Source: Streptomyces nojiriensis
Lineage (GTDB): Bacteria > Actinomycetota > Actinomycetes > Streptomycetales > Streptomycetaceae
Length of the DNA: 64,000 nt
Direction of reading: 5' to 3'
Assembly (NCBI RefSeq): GCF_017639205.1
Contig: NZ_CP071139.1
Coordinates: 1,426,001 to 1,490,000 of the forward strand
Shown: positions 17,071-26,066 of the stretch, in pieces
Layout of the letters: each line of letters opens with the position of its first letter
Position numbering within the stretch: position 1 is the first letter of the stretch
Notes under the pieces: model-generated
Seen by the model: only the letters and a program-made list of their open reading frames with translations
The model's database searches: none
What the model was told of the DNA's origin: nothing
Position numbers and translations under genes: made by a program

Positions 17071-17406
17071 ATGTGTTTGTTCCAGTACGAAGACGACCCC
17101 GAGCCCGAGGAACGCGTCCCGGCCGGACCCCTCTGCGTGCCCGTCCGGCCGGGGACCGCGGAGGTGGTGCTCCGGATGTTCCGCACCCCTCTGGGCGACC
17201 GCACCGCCGTCGGTTTCACCCGCCCCGACCTCCTGGCCGCCACGCTCGGCGCGGAGCAGCCCTGGATCCGGCTGTCCGAGTCCGCGCTCCGCGCGTTGGC
17301 CTCCCCGCTCGGCGCGTGCCCGCTGACGATCGACCCGACCTTCACCGCTCCCGCCGTCACCCCGGTGCCGGCTCGAACGGCCGACATCGCGGTCCGCGCT
17401 CTCTGA
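17071..17406 (+). CDS. SAV_915-type small protein
   Basis: This 111-residue protein begins MCLFQYEDDPEPEERVPAGP and continues with the region VVLRMFRTPLGDRTAVGFTR and a helix LSESALRALASPLG. The pattern matches the small SAV_915 family known from streptomycetes, whose function is unknown. ATG 17071 is preceded by GGGAGGG. The frame reaches further upstream, but without a good site. It is 12 bases before lysA, so the two are probably one operon, and a regulatory or accessory role with the decarboxylase is possible. Confidence 0.7.
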   Translation: MCLFQYEDDPEPEERVPAGPLCVPVRPGTAEVVLRMFRTPLGDRTAVGFTRPDLLAATLGAEQPWIRLSESALRALASPLGACPLTIDPTFTAPAVTPVPARTADIAVRAL

Positions 17407-17418
17407 GAGGGAAGTCCG

Positions 17419-18753
17419 ATGACCACTGCCGTACTCTCCGAGGTCGCCACCGGCACCGACGACCTGTCCATATGGCCAGCGTCCACGCAGCGGCTCCCGC
17501 ACGGCGGCCTGGCCGTCGGCGGCGTGTCGCTCGCCGAGGTCGCCGAGCGGTTCGAGACCCCGGTCTACGTCCTGGACGAGGGCGAGGTGCGCGGGCGCTG
17601 CCGGACCTACCGGGACGCCTTCCCCGACGCCGATGTCCACTACGCCGCGAAGGCCTTCCTCTCCCGCGCGATGGTGCGCTGGGTGCAGGAGGAAGGGCTG
17701 GGCCTGGACGTCTGCTCCGCCGGGGAGCTGGAGCTCGCCGTCACCGCCGGGTTCCCGCCCGAGCGGATCGTGCTGCACGGCAACGCCAAGTCGCCCCGCG
17801 ACCTGGCGGCGGCGCTGCGGCTCGGCGTCGGGCGGATCGTCATCGACGGTCCCTCCGAGATCGCCCGCATCGCGGCCGCCATCGGCCCCGAGGGGCACCA
17901 GAAGGTCATGGTGCGGGTGGTCCCGGGCGTCTCGGCCGGCGGCCACGACAAGATCCGCACCGGTACGGACGACCAGAAGTTCGGCCTGTCCCTCACCGAC
18001 GGGGGCGCGCAACACGCCATCGCCCGGATCCTGAGCCAGCCGCAGCTCGAACTGACCGGCCTGCACTGCCACATCGGCTCCCAGATCACCGACGGGAAGC
18101 CCTACCTGGTGGCCCTGCGCCGCATGGTCGGGTTGATGGCCCGCATCCGTGACACGCACGGCATCGTCCTGCCCGAGCTGGACATGGGCGGCGGCCACGG
18201 CATCGCCTACCGGCCCGGCGAACCCGCCCTCGACCTCACCACGCTGGCGCGTCGGCTGCGCGCCGAGCTCGTCGAAGGCTGCGCCGCCGCCCGGCTGACC
18301 GTCCCCAGGCTCCTCATCGAGCCCGGACGAGCCGTCGTCGGGCCCGCCGGAGTGGCCTTGTACCGGGTGCTCGCCGTCAAGCACACCGGCGAGAAGGTGT
18401 TCGTCGCCGTCGACGGCGGCATGAGCGACAACCCCCGCCCCGCCCTGTACGGGGTGCGCTACGCGCCCCGCCTGATCGGCCGGCAGTCCACTGCCGGTGC
18501 CCGCACGGCCACGGTCGTCGGCCGGCACTGCGAGGCCGGCGACATCCTCGCCGCCGACGTGGAACTGCCGGGCGACATCCACCCCGGAGACCTGCTGGCC
18601 GTACCGGTGGCCGGCGCCTACCAGCTGTCCATGGCCTCCGGGTACAACCTCGTCGGACGGCCCGCGGTCATCGCGGTCCACGAGGGCTCGGCCCGGACCC
18701 TGGTCCGGCGCGAGACGTTGGAGGACTTCCGCAGCCGGGACATCGGCGGGTAG
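17419..18753 (+). CDS. lysA: diaminopimelate decarboxylase-type PLP enzyme
   Basis: This 444-residue fold-type III PLP enzyme has the PLP lysine in VHYAAKAF (K78). It also has DVCSAGELE, HCHIGSQ, the glycine loop DMGGGHGIAY, EPGRAVVGPAG, and the active-site cysteine segment GRHCEAGDIL. It would decarboxylate meso-diaminopimelate to lysine. An N-terminal ~35-residue extension precedes the barrel. The gene is not with other lysine or threonine genes but with a SAV_915-type gene, so it may be a second copy or act on a related substrate in secondary metabolism. GAGAGGGAAG precedes ATG 17419. Confidence 0.85.
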   Translation: MTTAVLSEVATGTDDLSIWPASTQRLPHGGLAVGGVSLAEVAERFETPVYVLDEGEVRGRCRTYRDAFPDADVHYAAKAFLSRAMVRWVQEEGLGLDVCSAGELELAVTAGFPPERIVLHGNAKSPRDLAAALRLGVGRIVIDGPSEIARIAAAIGPEGHQKVMVRVVPGVSAGGHDKIRTGTDDQKFGLSLTDGGAQHAIARILSQPQLELTGLHCHIGSQITDGKPYLVALRRMVGLMARIRDTHGIVLPELDMGGGHGIAYRPGEPALDLTTLARRLRAELVEGCAAARLTVPRLLIEPGRAVVGPAGVALYRVLAVKHTGEKVFVAVDGGMSDNPRPALYGVRYAPRLIGRQSTAGARTATVVGRHCEAGDILAADVELPGDIHPGDLLAVPVAGAYQLSMASGYNLVGRPAVIAVHEGSARTLVRRETLEDFRSRDIGG

Positions 18754-18886
18754 GGCCGGTCTCGTCGATCCGGCGGAGCATGCCGTGGAGTGCCGGTCTA
18801 CGGCCGGTATACGAGCTCGATCAGCATCGCGGCGATGACGCCCCGGACCCCGATCCCGAGCAGCCACCGGGCGTCGAGGACGGCGG

Positions 18887-20824
18887 TCAGCCGGCGTGGA
18901 CGTGGGGGCGGCGGGCCCGGTCGGGTTCGGCTTCGCGGATGACTTCGCGGGTGACGGGGGCGACCTCGCCCTGGCCGAAGAGGAAGAAGCGCAGGAAGTT
19001 GGCCATCGGGTTGCCCTCGGTCCACTCGAAGTAGATGTGCGGGCGCTGGCCGGTCTCGTCCCGGACGTGGAGGAGGAGGGCCGCGAGGGCGTTGGGGATG
19101 CTGGAGCTCTCCAGGGTCAGGACGCGGTAGCGGTCGTGGAGGACCTCTCCGCGTACGCGCATGCCCGATTCGAACTCGGATGCGTCCAGGACGGTGACCT
19201 CGACGAACATGACGTCGTCGTCGGCCGGGATGTCGTTGTCCGCGCGGATCTGCGCCTTCTTCTGCCGGTACTCCTCGAAGTCCCGGTTGTCGGGCTCGTT
19301 GGCGATGAACCGGATCGTGCGGTTGGCGGTGTCGCGGATGAACCGCTGGGCCATGTCGTCGAACTCGATGTGCGTGACGCGCAGCTCGAAGACGCGGGCG
19401 AGGCGGGAGAGGAGGGACAGCGCCATGATGCCGGCGATGAAACAGGCGCCGATCTTCACGCCGTCGGGGCGCTCGACCACGTTGACGGCGGTGGTGTAGA
19501 TGAAGACGGCGGAGATGATGCCGAAGCCGATGGTCCAGCCGCGTTCCCCCGCCCGGCGGGCGGCGATGGTCACGGCGACCGCGGCCGAGGTGATCAGGAC
19601 GAGGACACCGGTGGCGTAGGCGCCGCCCTGCGCGTCGACGTCGGCGTTAAAGATCCAGGTCACGAGGAACGCGATCAGGGTGAACACGATGACCATGGGG
19701 CGCAGGGCGCGGGCCCAGTGCGGGGCCATGCCGTAGCGGGGCAGGTAGCGCGGCATCAGGTTGAGGAGGCCGGCCATCGCGGAGGCGCCGGCGAACCACA
19801 GGATCAGGATCGTGGAGATGTCGTAGACGGTGCCGAAGGCGGAGCCGAGGTACTCGTGGGCGAGGTAGGCGAGGGCGCGGCCGTTGGCCTCGCCGCCCGG
19901 CTCGAACTGGGCGGCGGGGATCAGCAGGGTGGTGATCAGGCTGGAGCAGATCAGGAAGATGCTCATGATCACGGCGGCTGTGGTCAGCAGCTTCTTCGCA
20001 CCGCGGATCCGGCCGGCGGGCCTGGCTTCGGTGTCGTCGGGATCGCCCTTGACGTGCGGCATGACCGCCACACCCGTCTCGAAGCCGGACAGGCCCAGCG
20101 CGAGCTTGGGGAACACGACGAGCGCGATGGCGATCATCATGAACGGGTTGCCGTGCTCGGCGGTCAGCGCGGTCGTCCAGTCGGTGATGACCTGCGGCTG
20201 CGTGAACACGTTCCACAGCCCGACCGCCACCACGACCACGTTCAGGCCGAGATAGGTGGCCACCAGGACCACGGCCACGCCGATGGCCTCGCTGAACCCC
20301 TTCAGGAACACGGCGCCCAGGAGCGCGATCAGGATCAGGGTGATCAGTACCTCGTGGCCGTGCAACGTGCTGGTGAGGTGCGGGTTCTCCACCATGTGCG
20401 CGGTCGCGTCCGCGGCGGAAAGGGTGATCGTGATGAGGAAGTCGGTCGCCGCGAACCCGAGCAGGGTCAGGACGAACAGCTTCCCCTTCCAGAACGTCAG
20501 CAGCCGCTCCAGCATCGCGATGGACCCCTCGCCGTGCGGGCTCTCCTCCGCGACCCGCCGGTAGACGGGCAGCGCACCGAAGAGGGTGAGCAGCACGAGC
20601 ACGATCGTCGCCAGCGGCGACAGCAGCCCGGCCGCGAGGAACGCGATGCCGGGCTGGTAGCCGAGGGTGGAGAAGTAGTCGAGACCCGTCAGGCACATCA
20701 CCCGCCACCACGGCCGGCCGTGCGGCTGGGCCGCCGCCTCCTTGGCAGCGGGCGAACTGTTCTCGGCGGTCAAGCCTTCCAGCATCCACGCGCGCAGGCG
20801 CGACGTGCGGGCAGGGGTGGCCAT
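18887..20824 (-). CDS. APC-superfamily permease with large cytoplasmic C-terminus
   Basis: This 645-residue permease starts at ATG 20824 with AGGAG upstream. The frame is open 51 codons further but is not family-like there. About twelve helices span residues ~45-490 ([20 protein letters not shown] begins the first). A soluble C-terminal domain of ~150 residues follows ([15 protein letters not shown]). Its neighbours are potassium transport genes, so cation or amino-acid symport in that context is likely. A CCTTAACGC motif shared with other genes of this island lies 110 bases upstream. Confidence 0.82.
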   Translation of the reverse strand: MATPARTSRLRAWMLEGLTAENSSPAAKEAAAQPHGRPWWRVMCLTGLDYFSTLGYQPGIAFLAAGLLSPLATIVLVLLTLFGALPVYRRVAEESPHGEGSIAMLERLLTFWKGKLFVLTLLGFAATDFLITITLSAADATAHMVENPHLTSTLHGHEVLITLILIALLGAVFLKGFSEAIGVAVVLVATYLGLNVVVVAVGLWNVFTQPQVITDWTTALTAEHGNPFMMIAIALVVFPKLALGLSGFETGVAVMPHVKGDPDDTEARPAGRIRGAKKLLTTAAVIMSIFLICSSLITTLLIPAAQFEPGGEANGRALAYLAHEYLGSAFGTVYDISTILILWFAGASAMAGLLNLMPRYLPRYGMAPHWARALRPMVIVFTLIAFLVTWIFNADVDAQGGAYATGVLVLITSAAVAVTIAARRAGERGWTIGFGIISAVFIYTTAVNVVERPDGVKIGACFIAGIMALSLLSRLARVFELRVTHIEFDDMAQRFIRDTANRTIRFIANEPDNRDFEEYRQKKAQIRADNDIPADDDVMFVEVTVLDASEFESGMRVRGEVLHDRYRVLTLESSSIPNALAALLLHVRDETGQRPHIYFEWTEGNPMANFLRFFLFGQGEVAPVTREVIREAEPDRARRPHVHAG

Positions 20825-20840
20825 CGTGGGGGGCTCCTGT

Positions 20841-20978
20841 CGTACGCAAAGAATCAGCCATCGACACCGACGGCTGAGCAAGCGTACGCAAACTGATCCT
20901 TTATGCACGCGCGCGAGCAAACCCTGACGCGTCCTTAACGCGAACAGGACCACCTGTGGCGTAGTGAGAGCACTCACG
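20841..20978. promoter_or_regulatory. repeat and motif cluster upstream of the APC permease
   Basis: CGTACGCAAA occurs twice, at 20841-20850 and 20884-20893, 43 bases apart. CCTTAACGC lies at 20934-20942, matching the core of the inverted pair before the kdp operon. GTGAG-AGCA-CTCAC (20965-20978) is a small dyad. Together they look like a regulated promoter region. Confidence 0.4.
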
Positions 20979-21045
20979 CTCCATCGGAGGCGAAGCCGTG
21001 GACGGCAACACCGACCGCAGTGGCCGGTCGTGCCCTTGACCGATG

Positions 21046-22944
21046 TCAGCCGAGCCCGGGGATGGTGGAGACCACGAGATCGATGAGCTTGATTCCGACG
21101 AAAGGCAGGATCAGGCCGCCGAGGCCGTAGACACCGAGGTTGCGGCGCAGCAGGTCGTGTGCGGAGGCGGGCTTGTAGCGGACGCCGCGCAGGGCGAGCG
21201 GGATGAGGGAGACGATGATCAGGGCATTGAAGATGATCGCCGAGGTGATGGCGGAGGTCGGGCTGTGCAGGCCCATGATGTTCAGGGCTTCGAGTCCCGG
21301 GTAGGCCGCGGTGAACATGGCGGGGATGATCGCGAAGTACTTCGCCACGTCATTCGTGATCGAGAAGGTGGTCAGGGCGCCACGCGTGATCAGCAGCTGC
21401 TTGCCGATCTCGACGATGTCGATGAGCTTGGTGGGGTTGGAGTCCAGGTCCACCATGTTCCCGGCCTCCTTGGCGGCCGAGGTACCGGTGTTCATGGCCA
21501 CACCCACGTCGGCCTGGGCCAGTGCGGGGGCGTCGTTCGTACCGTCGCCGGTCATCGCGACGAGCTTGCCGCCCGCCTGCTCCCGCCTGATGAGGGCCAG
21601 CTTGTCCTCGGGGGTGGCCTCGGCAAGGTACTCGTCGACGCCGGCCTCGACGGCGATGGCGCGGGCCGTCAGCTCGTTGTCGCCGGTCACCATGACCGTA
21701 CGGATCCCCATGCTCCGCAACTCCGCGAAGCGCTCCCGGATCCCGTCCTTGACCACGTCCTTGAGATGGATGATCCCGAGCACCCTCGGGCCGTCCCAGT
21801 CGTGGACCGCCACCAGCAGAGGCGTGCCCCCGGACTGCGACACGGTGGCCGACCACTCCGCCGCTTGCGGCGGTACGGTCCCGCCGCGCGCCACCACCCA
21901 GTCGCAGACCTGCGTCACCGCGCCCTTGCGGATGGCGCAACCCGCGCCGTTGTCCCAGCTCAGGTTCACACCGCTCATCCGGGTGCGGGCACTGAACTCG
22001 GTGAAACGGGGATTGCCGAGGTCCGCCGCGGCCGCCGGCTGCAGTCCGTACTGCTGGGCGAGGGCGACGACGGAGCGGCCCTCGGGCGTCTCGTCGGCGA
22101 GCGAGGACAGCTGGGCGGCGTCCGCCAGCTTGATGTGATCCACGCCGGGCAGGGGGATGAAGGCTGCGGCCTCCCGATTGCCGAGGGTGATGGTGCCGGT
22201 CTTGTCGAGGAGGAGGGTGTTCACGTCCCCGGCGGCCTCGACCGCGCGTCCGCTCATCGCGATGACGTTCCGCTGGACGAGCCGGTCCATGCCCGCGATG
22301 CCGATCGCCGACAGGAGAGCGCCGATCGTGGTCGGGATGAGGGTGACGAGGAGGGCGACCAGGACGGTCGTGGACTGTGCGGCGTGCGCGTAGGCGGCCA
22401 TCGGCTGGATGGCGACGACCACCAGGATGAAGATGACGGTGAGTGCGGCCAGGAGGACGTTCAGCGCGATCTCGTTCGGGGTCTTCTGCCGGGTGGCGCC
22501 CTCGACCAAGGCGATCATCCGGTCGATGAAGCTGTTGCCGGTGCGCGAGGTGACCCGTACGACGATCGAGTCGCAGAGCACGGTCGTGCCGCCGGTGACC
22601 CCGGACCGGTCGCCGCCCGATTCCCGTAAGACGGGAGCCGATTCGCCGGTGACGGCCGACTCGTCCACCATCGCGGCCCCGTCGACCACATCGCCGTCGG
22701 CCGGGATCAGCTCGCCGGCTTCGACGAGCACGAAGTCGAAGGGCTGGAGCTCGGCCGGCGTGACCACCTCGGTCTCCGCGTGGTTCAGGTTCGCCCCGTA
22801 CGTCCAGCGGTTCAGCCGCACCGCGACCGTGTCCGTACGCGCCTTGCGCAGCGACTCCGCCTGAGCCCGGCCCCGGCCCTGGCGGCCCCGGCGTCTCGTG
22901 GCCAGGGTGCGGGAGAGGGCGTCGCCGCCGGGGACCGTCTCCAT
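21046..22944 (-). pseudogene. orphan KdpB-like P-type ATPase lacking the N-terminal helices
   Basis: This 632-residue frame matches the potassium ATPase subunit KdpB from just after the second membrane helix to the C-terminus. TGES, the phosphorylation motif DKTGT (near residue 245), the KdpB signature [19 protein letters not shown] and GDGTNDAP are all intact. DKTGT lies about 75 residues earlier than in the full KdpB at 27728, and the first two helices are missing. An in-frame stop at 22960-22962 blocks further extension. No kdpA or kdpC accompanies it. It is either a decayed duplicate or a soluble-start variant with a new role. Confidence 0.75.
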
Positions 22945-23090
22945 GGACCCCCTCGGCCGTCATGTGAGCATTCGAGGTCCCCGGCAGCGCAACAGGCAGG
23001 AAACTACCGCCTGTTCTGCAGGAGGGGCCCAAGTGGGCGCAGGAATTGGCACCTTGTTGACGGCGGCGGACGAGACGCGTCAAGCCGCCG

Positions 23091-24995
23091 TCAGAGGCGC
23101 ATCAACACACTTCGGCGCGCGTCGGCCGTGATGCGGAAGCGCAACCGGCAGATCACGGCGTCGGTGTCGCGGCGGACGGCGTGGGCGACGACGGAGCCGC
23201 GCTGGTTCTGGAGCAGCCGCTGCCACAGGTGCGCCGGTTCGGTTTCCGGGATGAGGACGGTGACCTGGGCGTACGGGTGGGTCTGCGCGAGCTTGCGTAC
23301 GTACGCCGATACGGGGCGGCCCAGCGAGCGGGTCTCCGAGGAGAGCTCGATCAGCTCGACGCCGGGTTTCCACAACTCCCAGTCCCGGCGCAGGGCTTCG
23401 GTGGCCTGCCGGTCCTCGGCCGTGGGGTGGGTGACGGTCACGGCGAGGACTTCGTCGCCGAGCGAGCGGGCGGCGGTGAGGGCCTGGCAGGTCAGGCGGG
23501 ACAGACCGGAGACGGGGACCACGACCACGGAGCGGGAGCGATGCGGGGCTTGGGGAACCCGGCCGAGCTCCAGACGTTCGCCGATCTCGGCGTAGGCCCG
23601 GTGGATCTTCTCGAAGCCGAGAACGAGCAGCGGCAGCGCGACGACGATCAGCCAGGCGCCCTCGGTGAACTTGGTGGCAGTGACGACGACGGCCGAGACA
23701 CCGGTCAGCAGCGCGCCGAAGCCGTTGAGCGCCGCCTTCGCCTGCCAGCCGCGCGGCCGCTCCCCGTACCAGTGCCTGACCATGCCGACCTGGCAGATGG
23801 TGAAGCCGACGAAGACGCCGATCGCGAAGAGCGGGACGAGGGTGTTGGTGTCGCCGCCGGAACAGACGAGCAGCAGGGCGGAGACGAGGGCCAGCCAGAC
23901 CACACCGTGGCGGTGGACCTGCCGGTCGGCCTTGAGCGCGAACACGTGCGGCAGGTGGTTGTCCCGGGCCAGCAGGCTCATCAGCACGGGCAGTCCACCG
24001 AAGGAGGTGTTCGCGGCGAGCGCGAGCAGCACCATGGTGGCGAACTGGACCACGTAGAAGGCCGCGTTGTGCCCGAAGGAGGCGTCCGCGAGCTGCGCGA
24101 GCACGGTCACGCCCTCGACCGGCTGGAGGTGGAAGCGCCCGATCAGGATCGACAGGCCGATCAGCATCACGCCCAGCAGCGCGCCGAGGGCGACCTCGGT
24201 GCGCTGCGCCCGGCGGGCGGCCGGAGCCCGGAACGACGGCACGGCGTTGGCGACGGCCTCGACGCCCGTCAGGGCGGAACAGCCGGCGGCGAAGGCCTTC
24301 AGCAGCAGGAGCGCGCCGACCGCGGTGGCGCCCTCCCCGAGCGCGGAGGCGTGCCCGGCAGCGGAGGCGGTGCTGACCGGGCCGTCGCGGAAAAGGCCGA
24401 CGACGACCATCGCGAGGATCGACCCGACGAAGACGGCGGTGGGCACGAGGAAGGCCTTGGCGGACTCCACGACCCCGCGCAGGTTCACCGCGGTGACCAG
24501 AACGAGGACACCCAGGCAGATCCACACCCGTTCCCCGTACAGCTCCGGGAACGCCGAGGTCAGGGCGGCCACGCCGGCCGTGACGGACACGGCCACGTTC
24601 AGCACGTAGTCCAGGATCAGCGAGGCTGCGGCCACCAGGCTCGTACGCCGGCCGAGGTGCCGCTTGGCCACCGCGTACGAGCCGCCGCCGTCCGGGAACG
24701 CGGCGATCACCTGCCGGTACGAGGCCACCAGCACCGCGAGCAGTGCGGCGATCGCCAGGGTGACGGGAAGGGTGAAGCCCATCCCGTAGGCACCGGCCGC
24801 CGCCAGCACCAGCACGATCGACTCCGGCCCGTACGCCACGGACGCCATCGCGTCCAGCGACAGCGCCGCCAGTCCCTGGAGGGCGGTCAGCCGGTGATGG
24901 TCCCCTGCCGCGGGCGTGCCCACGCCGGTATCAGGAGGCTCCTCCGCGCCCGGGGCCTGTCCTGCCGTGCTCGGCTTTCCCATGTCTATGGACAT
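23091..24995 (-). CDS. KimA/YdaO-like APC-superfamily permease
   Basis: This is a 634-residue protein. Twelve or so helices (residues ~40-465) are followed by a soluble C-terminal domain of ~165 residues. The first helix region LSLDAMASVAYGPESIVLVL is characteristic of the KimA (YdaO) group, high-affinity proton-coupled potassium importers in Bacillus that are controlled by c-di-AMP. GGAGGAAC precedes ATG 24995. It sits divergently beside the kdp operon. Potassium as substrate is inferred from this similarity and context. I see no c-di-AMP riboswitch upstream. Confidence 0.82.
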   Translation of the reverse strand: MSIDMGKPSTAGQAPGAEEPPDTGVGTPAAGDHHRLTALQGLAALSLDAMASVAYGPESIVLVLAAAGAYGMGFTLPVTLAIAALLAVLVASYRQVIAAFPDGGGSYAVAKRHLGRRTSLVAAASLILDYVLNVAVSVTAGVAALTSAFPELYGERVWICLGVLVLVTAVNLRGVVESAKAFLVPTAVFVGSILAMVVVGLFRDGPVSTASAAGHASALGEGATAVGALLLLKAFAAGCSALTGVEAVANAVPSFRAPAARRAQRTEVALGALLGVMLIGLSILIGRFHLQPVEGVTVLAQLADASFGHNAAFYVVQFATMVLLALAANTSFGGLPVLMSLLARDNHLPHVFALKADRQVHRHGVVWLALVSALLLVCSGGDTNTLVPLFAIGVFVGFTICQVGMVRHWYGERPRGWQAKAALNGFGALLTGVSAVVVTATKFTEGAWLIVVALPLLVLGFEKIHRAYAEIGERLELGRVPQAPHRSRSVVVVPVSGLSRLTCQALTAARSLGDEVLAVTVTHPTAEDRQATEALRRDWELWKPGVELIELSSETRSLGRPVSAYVRKLAQTHPYAQVTVLIPETEPAHLWQRLLQNQRGSVVAHAVRRDTDAVICRLRFRITADARRSVLMRL

Positions 24996-25138
24996 CTTTC
25001 GCTGTTCCTCCGTTGGACAAAGTGAGGACAGCGTCCGAACGCCGTGGCCGGATCGCCAGTGTTCTTGGCGCTGTTCATACGGCCGCCGCGCCAGTCTTCA
25101 CGTGCCCTTGATGCCTCGGCGGAAAGGTCGTATGAGGT

Positions 25139-25195
25139 GCGTCAAGACCTCGCGGGGGAATGTGGCCGCCCCTCCCGAGAGGGGCAGGGTTGACA
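25139..25195 (+). promoter_or_regulatory. motif, hairpin and -35-like element upstream of first kdpF
   Basis: GCGTCAAGA (25139-25147) is the reverse of the TCTTGACGC motif seen before other potassium genes. GCCCCTC (25168-25174) pairs with GAGGGGC (25179-25185). TTGACA, a possible -35 box, follows at 25190-25195. No clear -10 is visible. Confidence 0.4.
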
Positions 25196-25239
25196 GGGGC
25201 ACCACCCGTCGCCCCACCCAGAAACGGGAGAAGGTTCAG

Positions 25240-25329
25240 ATGGATGCGGAGAACGTGGTCGGGCTGCTCATCGCCCTCGCTCTGCTCGGTTATCTCGTGG
25301 TCGCACTGATCAGGCCCGAGAAGTTCTGA
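25240..25329 (+). CDS. kdpF: KdpF, small subunit of potassium ATPase (first copy)
   Basis: This 29-residue single-helix protein (MDAENVVGLLIALALLGYLV, then VALIRPEKF) matches the KdpF pattern of an N-terminal helix ending in P-E-(K/R)-F. GGGAGAAGG lies just before ATG 25240. KdpF stabilises the KdpABC complex. A second, very similar kdpF lies at 25971, and a small membrane-protein gene separates the two. Confidence 0.85.
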   Translation: MDAENVVGLLIALALLGYLVVALIRPEKF

Positions 25330-25363
25330 TTCGAAACCCTCTTGTCCGGACAGGGGGGTTCAC

Positions 25364-25729
25364 ATGTCCGGGTACCGACTCCACGACACCGTCGCCCTGC
25401 TCGCGGCGCTCGTGGCCCCCTTCCTCGTGGCGCTCGTGCCCGTGCCCTTCCGTACGGATCTGTCGGCGACGAACGCAGCTCTGATCCTTGTCGTCTCAGT
25501 GGTCGCGGTTGCCGCCCACCTGGCGCGCCTCGAAGGAACCGCCCGGCCGGCCGAGGACGGCCGTTCGCCGCAGCTGCGGGTCGTCGACGGCGGACACCAC
25601 TACGGCCGCTTCCTGCTGGATCCCCTCCCCGGCCCGCTGGCCTCCGAACAGGACCTGCTCGTAGCCGTCGCGCCGGCCGCGCAGGCGGGCTCGGCCCTGG
25701 ACACGGCGGGGCTGTCCCACCAGGCCTGA
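25364..25729 (+). CDS. small two-helix membrane protein, DUF4118-like
   Basis: This 121-residue protein has two helices (about residues 10-27 and 37-53) joined by a short loop PVPFRTDLSATNAAL, followed by a ~65-residue soluble tail. The loop and second helix resemble the DUF4118 membrane block of KdpD, where helices flank an L-x-N-x-x-L motif. It may be a detached sensor fragment or a small regulator of the kdp system. It lies 34 bases after the first kdpF and ends before the GGCGTTAAGA inverted repeat. Function is not established. Confidence 0.55.
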   Translation: MSGYRLHDTVALLAALVAPFLVALVPVPFRTDLSATNAALILVVSVVAVAAHLARLEGTARPAEDGRSPQLRVVDGGHHYGRFLLDPLPGPLASEQDLLVAVAPAAQAGSALDTAGLSHQA

Positions 25730-25760
25730 CCGGGCCTTTTCCGGCGCATTCCGTCAGGGC

Positions 25761-25814
25761 GGCGTTAAGAGTTCCGCTGCGCTCGTATGGACCCCGTCAA
25801 AGCGTCTTAACGCC
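25761..25814 (+). promoter_or_regulatory. perfect inverted repeat before kdpA, candidate KdpE operator
   Basis: GGCGTTAAGA (25761-25770) and TCTTAACGCC (25805-25814) are exact complements ten bases long, 34 bases apart, and lie 77 bases before the small peptide gene. Related GCGTYAAG/CTTRACGC sequences precede the other potassium genes in this window. A KdpE dimer or tetramer is the obvious candidate binder. Confidence 0.55.
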
Positions 25815-25890
25815 GGGATGAAGACACGGTTGTCTCGTCATCGGCCATCTGGCCGATTCATTTTCTTCCCACTTCATCCAGGAGCTCACG

Positions 25891-25974
25891 GTGGCCGATC
25901 TGGCCTTCGTCGTCACCACGGTCGCGGTGTTCGCGCTGGTGGCTCTCATCGCCCGGGGGGTGACCAAGCTGTGA
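25891..25974 (+). CDS. 27-residue single-helix membrane peptide before kdpF
   Basis: GTG 25891 opens a frame of 27 codons ([20 protein letters not shown], then ARGVTKL) ending TGA 25972-25974. GGAG lies about seven bases upstream. The peptide is almost entirely one helix with a basic C-terminus. Its stop overlaps the GTG start of the second kdpF by three bases, so translation is coupled. It looks like an extra small subunit of the Kdp complex or a coupling leader. Not named in the classic Kdp system. Confidence 0.65.
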   Translation: MADLAFVVTTVAVFALVALIARGVTKL

Positions 25975-26060
25975 ACGCCGAAAACATCGTCGGCCTCGTC
26001 GTGGCCGTCTCCCTGCTCGGATACCTCATCCTCGCCCTCGTGTACCCGGAGAGGTTTTAG
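25971..26060 (+). CDS. kdpF: KdpF, small subunit of potassium ATPase (second copy)
   Basis: This 29-residue frame from GTG 25971 ([20 protein letters not shown], then LALVYPERF) has the same pattern as the first kdpF. The start overlaps the stop of the 27-residue peptide gene. The stop TAG is six bases before kdpA, placing this copy in the canonical kdpFABC position. Confidence 0.9.
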   Translation: MNAENIVGLVVAVSLLGYLILALVYPERF

Positions 26061-26066
26061 CCACCG

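Noticed and set aside
20998..21039. 13-residue frame from a GTG with GGAGG upstream
   Set aside because: Too short and featureless ([13 protein letters not shown]), followed by a convergent gene; could be a relic leader but cannot be supported.
24996..25239. c-di-AMP (ydaO) riboswitch in front of the KimA-like gene
   Set aside because: Searched because KimA genes often carry it; the conserved aptamer blocks are not seen here.
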